In this document: one piece after another, positions 1 to 7,846 of the stretch | Position numbering within the stretch: position 1 is the first letter of the stretch | How the letters are laid out: each line of letters opens with the position of its first letter | Assembly: GCA_027485645.1 (NCBI GenBank) | Contig: JAIXQR010000002.1 | Span: 248,001 to 312,000, forward strand | Direction of reading: 5' to 3' | Length of the DNA: 64,000 nt | From: a bacterium | GTDB taxonomy: Bacteria; Armatimonadota; Fimbriimonadia; Fimbriimonadales; Fimbriimonadaceae | Program-made: the position numbers and the translations under genes | Notes under the pieces: model-generated | What the model saw: the letters and a program-made list of their open reading frames with translations, nothing else | The model's database searches: none | What the model was told of the DNA's origin: nothing

Positions 1-351
1 TACGCTAAGAAGCGGGCTTGCCATCTTTGGCCGTCAATTCACGATTTTGAACCCTGAAAGCATAAAATTTGATCAAAAGCAAGTAACGTTGCCATATTTG
101 ATCGCCTTTTTTGTGTGACTCGCTTATGTGATATGTTTGGAAAACTAGTATTTGTGCTGAACGTGATGTATTCGTTGAACTCTGCAAAGATAGCTATCCA
201 ATAGGGCTTTGCCGAAGACGAATGAGTGTGGCTTTTTGATTTGAGTTTTATAGGTGAATTCTAAAAAGGTGATCGATGTATTTCGAAAATTAAGTTGTGA
301 GATCTTGTAAACTCGATCCTTGAGAATTTTTAAGCGATACATAAATGAGAA
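1..351. other. AT-rich region with no supported gene
   Basis: This stretch is visibly richer in A and T than the rest of the window. The only open frames are two short minus-strand ones of 60-65 codons, with no recognisable protein motif, no good ribosome-binding site and unusual codon use. I see no tRNA, repeat or insertion-sequence end. It may be an intergenic region or decayed foreign DNA to the left of the helicase gene. Confidence 0.5.
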
Positions 352-383
352 AGAGCTCCCAGACCGGTGGTCTTGGGAGCTCT
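352..383 (-). terminator. Rho-independent terminator of the DEAD-box helicase gene
   Basis: A 10-bp inverted repeat (AGAGCTCCCA at 352-361 pairing with TGGGAGCTCT at 374-383) encloses a smaller GACC/GGTC stem. On the minus strand it is followed by a T-rich run (TTTCTCATTT). It lies 35 bases after the helicase stop codon. Confidence 0.75.
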
Positions 384-417
384 AATGTACGCCGACTAGG
401 TGGCTATTTTGTAACGA

Positions 418-2154
418 TTACTCAGCTGGAGGGCGAGCGAGCTGGACCTTGACTTTCTTGTTGCGCAGCTTCGTGTTCCGAAGCGCCTGCACCACTCGCT
501 CGCCTTCGGCGAGCGGGACTTCGACAAACGCGGTGCGGTCGAGAACGTCGATGACGCCAATCGCCTTCGAAGCGATTCCCGCTTCGTTGACAATCGCGCC
601 AACAATGTCGCCCGGGCGGAGACCATCTTGTCGGCCGAGGCCGATGAAGATTCGGGTCATGCCCATTTCTGGCTGCTCGAAATCGGCATCTAACTCCTCA
701 GCCGCGGCCGGAGTCGAGTGCTGGTTCTGCCAGAGCAAGTGAAGCGCGGCAGCGGCGATCTGTGCGGGATCGAAGTCCTCGGCCAAGTCATCAACCGTCG
801 CGAGGTGGGCCTCGAACTGTCCGGCGGCAATCGCTTCGCGAAGGGTGTCCTTAAACTGATCGCGTCGTCGAGCAGCAATATCCGCGGCGGTTGGAATACG
901 CGCCGGTTTGATCTTTGCGCCGGTAACCCTTTCGATGGCTTCGAGCTGACGTCGCTGTTTGCCTTCGATGAGCGTGATCGCGTCGCCGGTTCGTCCCGCT
1001 CGGCCGGTTCGACCGATTCGGTGGATGTAAGCCTCAACGTCGAACGGAATGTCGTAGTTGATGACGTGGGTGACGGTTTCGATGTCCAGTCCACGCGCCG
1101 CAACGTCCGTCGCAACGAGCAAGTCGGCCGCGCCATCGCGGAATCGTCGCATGACCCGATCTCGCTCCTGCTGGCTCATGTCGCCGTGCAGGGCTTCTGC
1201 GTTGTATCCGCGAAGTCGGAGGTTGTCCGAAAGGTCGTTGGTTTCCTGACGAGTTCGGCAGAAGACGATGGTCGGCCCAGGGCTCTCCATGTCGAGCACT
1301 CGGCCTAAGGCTTCGAGCTTCTTGCCCTTCGGCACTTCGTAGTACGTCTGGTTTGTCGTTTCGACCGTTCGTCGCTTGCTCTCGATGCTAACGTGCTTCG
1401 GATTCTTAAGATAAGTCTTGGTCAGCGCGGCAATCTTCGGCGGCATGGTGGCGGAGAAGAAGGCCAACTGTCGCTCTTCGGGCAACTGCGCCAGAATCGC
1501 TTCCATGTCCTCGGCAAAACCAAGGGCCATCATTTCATCGGCTTCGTCGAGAACGCAGAACTTCACCGTGCCGAGATTGAGCGAGCCGCGACGAATATGG
1601 TCTAAAACGCGACCTGGCGTTCCGACCACGACATGCGCGCCGGACTTCAGGGCTCGGAACTGTCGGTCGATGGGCTGTCCGCCGTAAACCGGCACCACGC
1701 GGATTCCGGTGTGCTTGGCCAGATCCCAGATTCCGCCGGCAACCTGCACCGCAAGCTCTCGCGTCGGTGCGAGAATCAGGGCTTGGGTGTCGTTGGTGGA
1801 AGGGTCAACGCGCTGAATGATCGGAAGCGCAAAAGCGGCGGTCTTTCCGGTTCCGGTTTGCGCTTGGCCAATGAGGTCGCCGCCTTCGAGCAGGACCGGA
1901 ATGGCGCGGGCCTGGATCGGGGTCGGGCATTCATAGCCCATCTCGACGATGGCTTTGACGATCGAATCTTTTAGACCGAGTTCGGCGAACGTTGGAAGAT
2001 CTGCAGGAGTTTCCTCAACAACGGGTGCTGGTGCGGCCTTCTGGGCGTCGGGGTCTAGTGGCTTTTGGAAAGCGGGTTTGTTACGTTTTGGCTTGCCCGC
2101 AAACTTGTCTCGCGGTTGGAATTTGCCTTTGAATTCTGGCTTAGGTTTTCTCAT
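418..2154 (-). CDS. DEAD-box ATP-dependent RNA helicase with DbpA-type RNA-binding domain
   Basis: ATP-dependent RNA helicase of 578 residues, expected to remodel RNA or ribosome assembly intermediates in the cytoplasm. A basic, proline-rich N-terminal tail (about 50 residues) precedes the helicase core. Visible motifs are the Q motif (PTPIQ), Walker A AQTGTGKT (98-105), PTRELA, TPGR, DEAD (203-206), SAT, and ATDVAARGLD and HRIGRTGRAG in the second RecA domain. The last 80 residues resemble the RRM-like DbpA/CsdA RNA-binding domain. The frame stays open to 2448, but that would overlap the SDR gene and add about 98 low-complexity residues; ATG at 2154 gives a sensible start, with a CACTAT -10-like hexamer at 2174-2179 upstream. 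The family assignment is firm; which of DeaD, CsdA or DbpA it matches is not. Confidence 0.93.
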   Translation of the reverse strand: MRKPKPEFKGKFQPRDKFAGKPKRNKPAFQKPLDPDAQKAAPAPVVEETPADLPTFAELGLKDSIVKAIVEMGYECPTPIQARAIPVLLEGGDLIGQAQTGTGKTAAFALPIIQRVDPSTNDTQALILAPTRELAVQVAGGIWDLAKHTGIRVVPVYGGQPIDRQFRALKSGAHVVVGTPGRVLDHIRRGSLNLGTVKFCVLDEADEMMALGFAEDMEAILAQLPEERQLAFFSATMPPKIAALTKTYLKNPKHVSIESKRRTVETTNQTYYEVPKGKKLEALGRVLDMESPGPTIVFCRTRQETNDLSDNLRLRGYNAEALHGDMSQQERDRVMRRFRDGAADLLVATDVAARGLDIETVTHVINYDIPFDVEAYIHRIGRTGRAGRTGDAITLIEGKQRRQLEAIERVTGAKIKPARIPTAADIAARRRDQFKDTLREAIAAGQFEAHLATVDDLAEDFDPAQIAAAALHLLWQNQHSTPAAAEELDADFEQPEMGMTRIFIGLGRQDGLRPGDIVGAIVNEAGIASKAIGVIDVLDRTAFVEVPLAEGERVVQALRNTKLRNKKVKVQLARPPAE

Positions 2155-2208
2155 GAAATTGGGTGGTGTCCCTATAGTGACAGACCCAGCCCTCAGAAAC
2201 CCCGTTTT

Positions 2209-2236
2209 GCCCCTCCTTCGGACACGAAAGAGGGGC
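2209..2236. other. GC-rich hairpin between the SDR and helicase genes
   Basis: GCCCCTC (2209-2215) pairs with GAGGGGC (2230-2236), and an inner TTCG/CGAA stem extends it around a GACA loop with one mismatch. On the minus strand it follows the SDR stop codon but has no T run after it, so it may be a weak terminator or an mRNA 3'-end stabiliser. Confidence 0.4.
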
Positions 2237-2248
2237 AGGTTGCGCTTT

Positions 2249-3001
2249 CTACGCGGCGGTAAAACCGCCGTCGACGGGGAGACTGACTCCAGTAATAAAG
2301 GAAGCAGCATCAGAAGCGAGGAAGACGACCGCCGCCGCAATTTCCTCGGGTCGGCCAAGTCGACCGATCGGATGCATTCCAGCAACGTAATCTTTGTGAT
2401 CGCCCAAGGCTCGGTCAGCCATCTCGGTTTGAATCGCTCCCGGCGCAACCGCGTTGACGCGGATGCCTGCCTTGGCTAGCTCTAGTGCGGCGGTCTTGGT
2501 GAGCCCTTCAATGGCGTGCTTGCTGGCATCATAGACTCCCGCGCCAGGGAATCCGATGTGACCTGCGATGCTGCTCGTATTGACGATCGCCCCGCCGCCC
2601 GACTGGAGCATCGCCCGGACTGCGTGCTTGTGAACGAAGAGAAGTCCCTTCACGTTGATGCTAAAGACGTTGTCGTAAACGTCTCCACCGTTCTCGTGGA
2701 GCGGTGAACTGAAGCTGCCTTCAACCCCTGCATTGTTGAAGAGAATATCGATCCGTCCGAACTTCTCAATGGTTTGGTTGACGGCGTTTTCGGCCTGCGA
2801 CTCGATCGAAACATCGGTCTGGACGAAGATGGCTTCACCGCCGTTCGCGAGAATTTCGGCAACGACCTGCTCACCTTCGGCCTGCCGACGACCGGTAACG
2901 ACGACCTTGGCCCCTTCGGCCGCAAAGGCGAGGGCAGTAGCGCGACCGATTCCTGAGGTTGCACCGGTGATGAGAGCGATTTTGTTTGAGAGTTGATTCA
3001 T
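2249..3001 (-). CDS. Short-chain dehydrogenase/reductase (SDR)
   Basis: NAD(P)-dependent oxidoreductase of the classical SDR family, 250 residues, with Rossmann fold. Seen directly: cofactor motif TGATSGIG (12-19), NNAG (89-92), catalytic Ser about 144, Tyr157 and Lys161 (YDASK), and the C-terminal PVDGG typical of the family. The substrate cannot be read from the sequence. The frame could start further upstream, but ATG at 3001 begins immediately before the first beta strand and leaves room for an operator-like palindrome at 3008-3019. It lies 65 bases downstream of a TetR gene on the same strand, so regulation by that repressor is likely. Confidence 0.9.
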   Translation of the reverse strand: MNQLSNKIALITGATSGIGRATALAFAAEGAKVVVTGRRQAEGEQVVAEILANGGEAIFVQTDVSIESQAENAVNQTIEKFGRIDILFNNAGVEGSFSSPLHENGGDVYDNVFSINVKGLLFVHKHAVRAMLQSGGGAIVNTSSIAGHIGFPGAGVYDASKHAIEGLTKTAALELAKAGIRVNAVAPGAIQTEMADRALGDHKDYVAGMHPIGRLGRPEEIAAAVVFLASDAASFITGVSLPVDGGFTAA

Positions 3002-3007
3002 TTTGTG

Positions 3008-3019
3008 TACCGTTTGGTA
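3008..3019. promoter_or_regulatory. Candidate TetR operator before the SDR gene
   Basis: The 12-bp element TACCGTTTGGTA has inverted TACC/GGTA half-sites. A near copy, TACC-N4-AGTA, lies before the tetR gene at 3670-3681. The same box before both the regulator and its downstream neighbour is what an autoregulating TetR repressor would need. Inference from pattern only. Confidence 0.5.
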
Positions 3020-3066
3020 TGTTTTGATTTTCACGCGTAAAAGGTCATCGCTACGGTGGGTAGGGA

Positions 3067-3645
3067 TTACGGAAGGAGGGCAGAGAGCCCGCATTCAGCG
3101 CGGGCGGTCAAGATTGCGGGGTCGGCAGTCGTCCTTGCTGTGACGTGCAGGCCATGAATGAGGGTCAGGAGGTAGCCCGCCGCGTCCATCGGAGACAGAT
3201 CGAGGGAGATTTCTCCCGCCGCCTGTCCGGCAGAAACGTATCGCGCCAGCAAGGTTTGAACCTGAGCGAAGTGCTTCTGAAGCACTTCTTGAATTTCGGC
3301 TTCGTGCGAGGCGGTCTCGATGGACGCGTTCACGCAGAAGCAACCTTTTCGGTCATTGACGCTATTGGGGATGGCGGTGGAGAGGAATCGCCGAAGGGAG
3401 TCGACGGGAGTCGCTCCTTCGGCGAGTAGCTGCTCTAACTGCGCTCGTGCTCCGGCCTGGTAGGCCATCAACGCGTCGCGGTACAGCTCGGCCTTAGATC
3501 CAAAAGTGTCGTAAAGACTGGGCCTCTGGATCCCCATTTCTTCGGTGAGGTCGGAAAGGGAAGCGGCTTCGAAGCCTTTGTGCCAAAAGACATCGGTCGC
3601 TTTCGCGAGCGCGTCTTCGACTTTGAACTGCTTGACTCTTCCCAT
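3067..3645 (-). CDS. TetR/AcrR-family transcriptional regulator
   Basis: DNA-binding repressor of 192 residues. The N-terminal 60 residues are a typical TetR helix-turn-helix, including SLYDTFGSKAELY as the recognition region. The C-terminal ligand-binding half has a GCFCVN segment and helices like the AcrR subfamily that controls detoxifying reductases. The start is well supported: AGGAGGAAGG lies just before the ATG and TATTAT lies further upstream. The operator-like box 3670-3681 overlaps the promoter, implying autorepression. The gene is co-directional with and upstream of the SDR gene. Confidence 0.9.
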   Translation of the reverse strand: MGRVKQFKVEDALAKATDVFWHKGFEAASLSDLTEEMGIQRPSLYDTFGSKAELYRDALMAYQAGARAQLEQLLAEGATPVDSLRRFLSTAIPNSVNDRKGCFCVNASIETASHEAEIQEVLQKHFAQVQTLLARYVSAGQAAGEISLDLSPMDAAGYLLTLIHGLHVTARTTADPAILTARAECGLSALLP

Positions 3646-3669
3646 TCCTTCCTCCTGACAACTATAATA

Positions 3670-3681
3670 TACCGAAGAGTA
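3670..3681. promoter_or_regulatory. Candidate TetR operator in the tetR promoter
   Basis: TACCGAAGAGTA matches the box at 3008-3019 in the form TACC-N4-RGTA. It sits next to the TATTAT -10-like element of the tetR gene, where bound repressor would block transcription. Confidence 0.5.
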
Positions 3682-3697
3682 CAGAAAAGTTCCGGTT

Positions 3698-4675
3698 TTA
3701 TTTGCCGGAGTACCAAAATGCGCGTCGCCAGTTGTGGCGGCGCAGGCGAATCATCAAGTCGGTATCCAAATCGGGCAGGTCCGACACCGCACAGTTAAGC
3801 TCCGCTTGCTGCACGTTTCGAATTCCAGGAATGACCGTGCTGACGGCAGGGTGCGCGAGCGCGAACTTGAGCGCGACCTGCGCCATGCTGTAACCGCTAC
3901 CTTCCACATCCTTTCGAACTTCCTCGGCCCGCTCAACCGCTCTGGACAAACGATCTCCGGCGAAGTAGTTCCGACGGAAATCATCTTCGGCAAACGTTGT
4001 TTCGGCGGTGAACTTGCCGGTCAGCACCCCTTCGTCAAAGGCGACTCGCACGATGATCGCCGTGCCCGTTTCGCCTGCGACATCGAGAAGTTCGGCGGCT
4101 GGTTCTTGCTCGAACAGGTTGTAGATGACTTGAACGGTGTCCACCCACCCTCCGCGCATCAGATCGATGACCGCATTCTGGTCATGCTCGGGGGTGGAGA
4201 TTCCGATGAGGCCGATCTTGCCTTCGGCTTGGATATTGCGGAGATGCGCAAACGGCTTCGGGTCGCGATTCCAGGCCCGCGTCCAAGTGTGAAGCTGTAG
4301 GATGTCGACCTTGTCCGAAGCCAAGTTGGTCAGTCGTTCGGCAAGGTTCTCTCGCAGATACATTTCGCAGTACCGATCTTCTGGATCGTCGTACGGAGTT
4401 GGCGGCCAGGCACCGGAGGCCGGTGGCGTCTTGGTGGCGACATGGATCTTCTCGCCGCCACGCTCGCGCAGAACCTCACCGATGATCCGTTCGCTCTTGC
4501 CTCCGCCGTAGCCGGCGGCGGTGTCTATAAAGTTCACGCCAAGATCAAGCGATTTCTTGAGGGCATCTACCGAGTCGCTATCGGACTGGGGTCCCCAGCT
4601 GCCGCCAATCGCCCATGCTCCAAACCCAATTTCCGAAACGTCGAATCCGTGCTTGCCGAACGGCCTGAACTTCAT
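3698..4675 (-). CDS. Aldo/keto reductase
   Basis: Cytoplasmic NADPH-dependent aldo/keto reductase with a TIM-barrel fold, 325 residues, the usual family length. The catalytic tetrad is visible: Asp51 and Tyr56 (DTAAGY), Lys82 (ATKTPP) and His129 (LQLHT). The C-terminal half keeps the PGIRN cofactor-binding segment. It is 14 bases downstream of the TIM-barrel gene 4690-5487 and probably in its operon, suggesting both act on sugars or sugar-like carbonyls. The exact substrate is unknown. Confidence 0.92.
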   Translation of the reverse strand: MKFRPFGKHGFDVSEIGFGAWAIGGSWGPQSDSDSVDALKKSLDLGVNFIDTAAGYGGGKSERIIGEVLRERGGEKIHVATKTPPASGAWPPTPYDDPEDRYCEMYLRENLAERLTNLASDKVDILQLHTWTRAWNRDPKPFAHLRNIQAEGKIGLIGISTPEHDQNAVIDLMRGGWVDTVQVIYNLFEQEPAAELLDVAGETGTAIIVRVAFDEGVLTGKFTAETTFAEDDFRRNYFAGDRLSRAVERAEEVRKDVEGSGYSMAQVALKFALAHPAVSTVIPGIRNVQQAELNCAVSDLPDLDTDLMIRLRRHNWRRAFWYSGK

Positions 4676-4689
4676 TCCCGAAGGTTAAC

Positions 4690-5487
4690 CTAAATGTACG
4701 GTTCAAGCGCACTCATCTGAACTTTCAGGCTCTCCCACTCGCTCCCGGTTTCGCCATGAACCAGGGTGTACGGGCCATTGAATCCGACTTCTTGGGTGAG
4801 GTCGAGGCACTTGGTGAAGTCCTCCAGGTCTGGCTTGCCGTCGATGAAGTTGCATTTCGCGTGGCACGACTCGGCCAAGTGGACGATCTGGCCGAGGTCG
4901 GCGTACTTGTTGTCGCCACCCCAGTTGCCAAAGTCAAAGCACAGGCCAAGCTCGTCGCCCAACTCGCGGGTCACGTGCAGGACGGCCTCGGGGGTGGACA
5001 TGAGCGGGAACCAGTTCTCGATGACGACCCGAATCCCGCGAGCCTTAGCGTAGGCGGTGAGGTCCTTAAGGTGTTCCGTCACCCGCTCCAAGGCACCTTC
5101 CGGGTTGGTCTTGCCCGCGATCACACGAACGCGGGCAAACCCGGCTTCGGCGGCGACATCAACCCAGCCTTTGATCCAGGCAAGGTCTCGCTCATGGTTC
5201 TCCGGGTCCGCGATGTCACCGTCGTCGATGAGCAACTGGTACAGATGAACTCCCGCTGCTTCAGCGGCGACCTTCAGCTCAGCGGCGCGAGTGCGAGGAA
5301 GGTGAAAGTGGCAGACTTCCAAGTTCCGAATGCCGAGCTTGGCGGCTTCGGCGGGCACTTCGCCGAGTTTGCCAAGCGGCTCTTCTCCGCCCAACTCCGC
5401 TCCTGGTTTGTCCCAAAGCGACTGCCCAATCCAGCCATTTACTGCCCAAGTGGAAAGGGAAAACCGTCGCGGGGTGGAGACTTGCAT
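4690..5487 (-). CDS. Sugar phosphate isomerase/epimerase (AP-endonuclease-2-like TIM barrel)
   Basis: A 265-residue protein of the xylose-isomerase-like TIM-barrel superfamily, which isomerises or epimerises sugars with a divalent metal. Supporting segments are VVIENWFPL and LCFDFGNWGG, which carry the usual Glu and Asp metal ligands, plus the late HAKCNFIDG and the Glu near the C-terminus (VHGETGSEW). No signal peptide. First gene of a two-gene unit with the aldo/keto reductase and divergent from the hydrolase-caspase operon. Superfamily call good; substrate unknown. Confidence 0.85.
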   Translation of the reverse strand: MQVSTPRRFSLSTWAVNGWIGQSLWDKPGAELGGEEPLGKLGEVPAEAAKLGIRNLEVCHFHLPRTRAAELKVAAEAAGVHLYQLLIDDGDIADPENHERDLAWIKGWVDVAAEAGFARVRVIAGKTNPEGALERVTEHLKDLTAYAKARGIRVVIENWFPLMSTPEAVLHVTRELGDELGLCFDFGNWGGDNKYADLGQIVHLAESCHAKCNFIDGKPDLEDFTKCLDLTQEVGFNGPYTLVHGETGSEWESLKVQMSALEPYI

Positions 5488-5516
5488 GAGTCTGCAAAAG
5501 TTACCCGCGATAATCG

Positions 5517-5545
5517 TTGCCTTCCTTCCGCTTCCGGGTTAGAAT
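5517..5545 (+). promoter_or_regulatory. Promoter of the hydrolase-caspase operon
   Basis: TTGCCT (5517-5522) and TAGAAT (5540-5545) are separated by 17 bp, close to consensus spacing. The ATG at 5553 begins 7 bases after the -10 hexamer, so the transcript is probably leaderless. Confidence 0.65.
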
Positions 5546-5552
5546 GCGGAAG

Positions 5553-6746
5553 ATGCAAGTTGTTTTTGTCCATGGAGTTGCGAATCGTCGAGAAGGGGAC
5601 GGCACCGCGTTTGACCGCGACGTAGCGAACCGATCTCAGCTGCTTTCGAAAATCACCTTTGATGGCAAGGCCAAAGTTCGGAACCCATATTGGGGAGATC
5701 ATGGCGGACGGCTGCGTTACGATGGGGCATGCGTGCCGACCGCCGACGGCGCCGAAACCCTTGGCGAAGAAAAGACCCTTGAAGTCCTCGGGGACCCCTC
5801 CGCAAAGTCTGGGCTAAAGGGAAATCAACTCCTGACCATCGCCCGCAAACCCGCGACAGATGGTAGCGAACCGAGCGGAAAAGAACAACTGATTGATCTC
5901 ATCGTCAGCGGCATGGAGCAAGCCGACAATGACACGGAGGAATCCTACGGCGAGGCGGTCAAGATTCTGTCCGAGTACGCAAAGGAAGGCGACTGGACTT
6001 GGTTGGACTCGGTAAACACGGATGCTGAACTGATCGATGAATTGTTGCCTCAGGTCAACGCTTTCCAGCAACAAAGAGAAACCGAAAAGGTCAAAGAGAG
6101 CCTGGGCGGGTTTCCATTTCTCGATAAAATTTCCGATGGATTCAAGAAAGCCGTCGGCAGCGTTGTCGACCGGCTGTCGGACAAGTTCATGCTGAAGACC
6201 AAGAGCACTATGACCCTTGGTGCGGCGAAGTTCCTTGGCGATGCTTTCGTCTATCTCAATTCGCGCGGTGCCGCCAATGCGCCGAACGAGATCACCAAAG
6301 TCGCCTTGGCCGACATCACGGCAGCTTGGAATGAAGCTCAAAAGAACGGCGAAAAATTGGTGCTCGTCGGTCACAGTTTTGGCGGAACGGTCATCTGGGA
6401 CATCCTAACCCACCACCGCGACCTTCTGCCAGCGGGCTTCTTTGCGGATGCTGTGGTCACCGGAGGAACGCAAGTCGGCCTCTTCATGGAGCTCGACGTC
6501 TACGGACAAAAGCTGAGCGTCAAGCCACCAGCAAAGACCTCTAAGCCCGACAATATTGGCGTTTGGCTCAACTCCTACGACTTCGCTGACCCGCTCGGAT
6601 TTAGGTTGGAACCGATGCTAGAAGGTGCGCATGACTTCCAGTTCAACACCGGTGGTTCGCTGATCAACGCGCATAACCTGTACTTCGGCTTGCCAAGCTA
6701 CTACACCCGCCTGAAGGTCCGGCTACAAGAGTTTAAGGTCATTTGA
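5553..6746 (+). CDS. Serine alpha/beta hydrolase, first gene of a caspase operon
   Basis: A 397-residue predicted serine hydrolase with no signal peptide. It opens with beta strand QVVFVHG, the usual oxyanion-hole HG. The nucleophile elbow is GHSFGG with Ser275; Asp346 (or Asp343) in YDFADP and His374 in NAHNLY complete a triad arranged as in lipase/PGAP1-like hydrolases. Between strand one and the nucleophile lies an unusually long insert of about 200 mostly helical, charged residues. ATG 5553 is chosen because it sits 7 bases after TAGAAT; ATG 5544 would overlap that hexamer. Its stop overlaps the caspase start (TGATG), so the two are translationally coupled. Lipase, esterase or peptidase activity is unresolved. 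Confidence 0.85.
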   Translation: MQVVFVHGVANRREGDGTAFDRDVANRSQLLSKITFDGKAKVRNPYWGDHGGRLRYDGACVPTADGAETLGEEKTLEVLGDPSAKSGLKGNQLLTIARKPATDGSEPSGKEQLIDLIVSGMEQADNDTEESYGEAVKILSEYAKEGDWTWLDSVNTDAELIDELLPQVNAFQQQRETEKVKESLGGFPFLDKISDGFKKAVGSVVDRLSDKFMLKTKSTMTLGAAKFLGDAFVYLNSRGAANAPNEITKVALADITAAWNEAQKNGEKLVLVGHSFGGTVIWDILTHHRDLLPAGFFADAVVTGGTQVGLFMELDVYGQKLSVKPPAKTSKPDNIGVWLNSYDFADPLGFRLEPMLEGAHDFQFNTGGSLINAHNLYFGLPSYYTRLKVRLQEFKVI

Positions 6747-7846
6747 TGCTGGTGTTCGACGGAAATCTTGGCGCTTCGGCGGCGGTCCATGTCCTCTGCA
6801 TCGGGGTGGGGGACTACTTCTTCATGCCGAAGCCCAAGGAAACAATGCCCGCGGCATTGAAAGGGAAGTACTACAAAGAAGTTCCGATCATGAACCGGTT
6901 GACGTCGCCGCAGCCGTCGGCGCGGGCGGTGGCGGACTGGTTCATTGCCAACCAAGATCGACTTGAAGTCCCGCTAGGAACAGTCCAACTCCTCATCGGG
7001 AACGATCCAACCGGGAAAATCGCCAGCGGAGCGACCCTCGCCGAAGTCAAAGCCGCCGCTCGAGCTTGGTCGGATCTCTGCAACCAGAACGCCGACAACG
7101 TGGCGATTTTCTACTTCTGTGGCCATGGCGTCTCCGACCCAAACACTAGCGAGAGCCTCTTGTTGCTTCAAGACTTCGGCGACGCTGCGGAGGAGTTTTG
7201 GCGCAACGCGGTGAACTTCGAGCAATTCAAGCGGTCGATGGGTTCGAACGAAGCCATGACCCAGGTGTATTTGGTTGACGCCTGTCGAAACGTCCCCAAG
7301 TCTTACATGGACATTCCACGCCAAGGTCTGAGCACCCTGCTTACGGCAAGACCGTTGCTGATCAGCGGCAAGAACGTGCCGGTGATTCGTGCGGCGACCC
7401 TCAACCAAACGGCGGAAGGGACGGTGAATTCCCAAACCCGATTCTGTGAAGTCCTGCTGGACTGCTTGAGCCACTACGCAGCTACCGAAGTTGGAAATCG
7501 GTGGCAGGTTACGGTCGACTCCCTTGGTTCGGCGGTGAAAGCCGTTGGCAATCCGCACCGAAGACAAAAGCTGCCGGCATTATTCGAGGTAGGTGGGGAA
7601 ACGGTCTGGGAGCAATCGTTGGTGAACGTGCAGGAGCCGAAAGCATTTGCAAAAGTGTTCTTCGAAGCCACTTCCCCCGGTCCAAAAGTGGGAATTGAGG
7701 CGAAAGGGCTGGGTCGGTTTGTTGGCGACGACGAGCCGGTGACGTTTTCGGCCCCGGTCGGGCCGCTGGACGTTCAGCGACCCGGCAGCCCGGACTGGAA
7801 AACCTGCCACGCCAAACCGCCCGTGTTGGTTCTGGAGGACTTCTAA
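6746..7846 (+). CDS. Caspase-like cysteine protease (peptidase C14, metacaspase-like)
   Basis: A 366-residue cytoplasmic protein with a caspase-fold p20 domain. The His-Cys dyad is clear: His127 in FYFCGHGVSD and Cys180 in YLVDACRN. The N-terminal strand VHVLCIGVGDY and the helix with PSARAVADWF match the start of bacterial metacaspase domains. The C-terminal 100 residues have no recognised domain. Start and stop codons overlap those of both neighbours (TGATG and TAATG), so the three products are probably made together and may form one complex. Caspase-like proteases in bacteria often act in regulated cell death or defence; that role here is inference. Confidence 0.88.
   Translation: MLVFDGNLGASAAVHVLCIGVGDYFFMPKPKETMPAALKGKYYKEVPIMNRLTSPQPSARAVADWFIANQDRLEVPLGTVQLLIGNDPTGKIASGATLAEVKAAARAWSDLCNQNADNVAIFYFCGHGVSDPNTSESLLLLQDFGDAAEEFWRNAVNFEQFKRSMGSNEAMTQVYLVDACRNVPKSYMDIPRQGLSTLLTARPLLISGKNVPVIRAATLNQTAEGTVNSQTRFCEVLLDCLSHYAATEVGNRWQVTVDSLGSAVKAVGNPHRRQKLPALFEVGGETVWEQSLVNVQEPKAFAKVFFEATSPGPKVGIEAKGLGRFVGDDEPVTFSAPVGPLDVQRPGSPDWKTCHAKPPVLVLEDF

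Noticed and set aside
2155-2448. 98-codon N-terminal extension of the helicase
   Set aside because: It overlaps the SDR gene, is low-complexity and basic, and ATG 2154 gives the usual helicase N-terminus.
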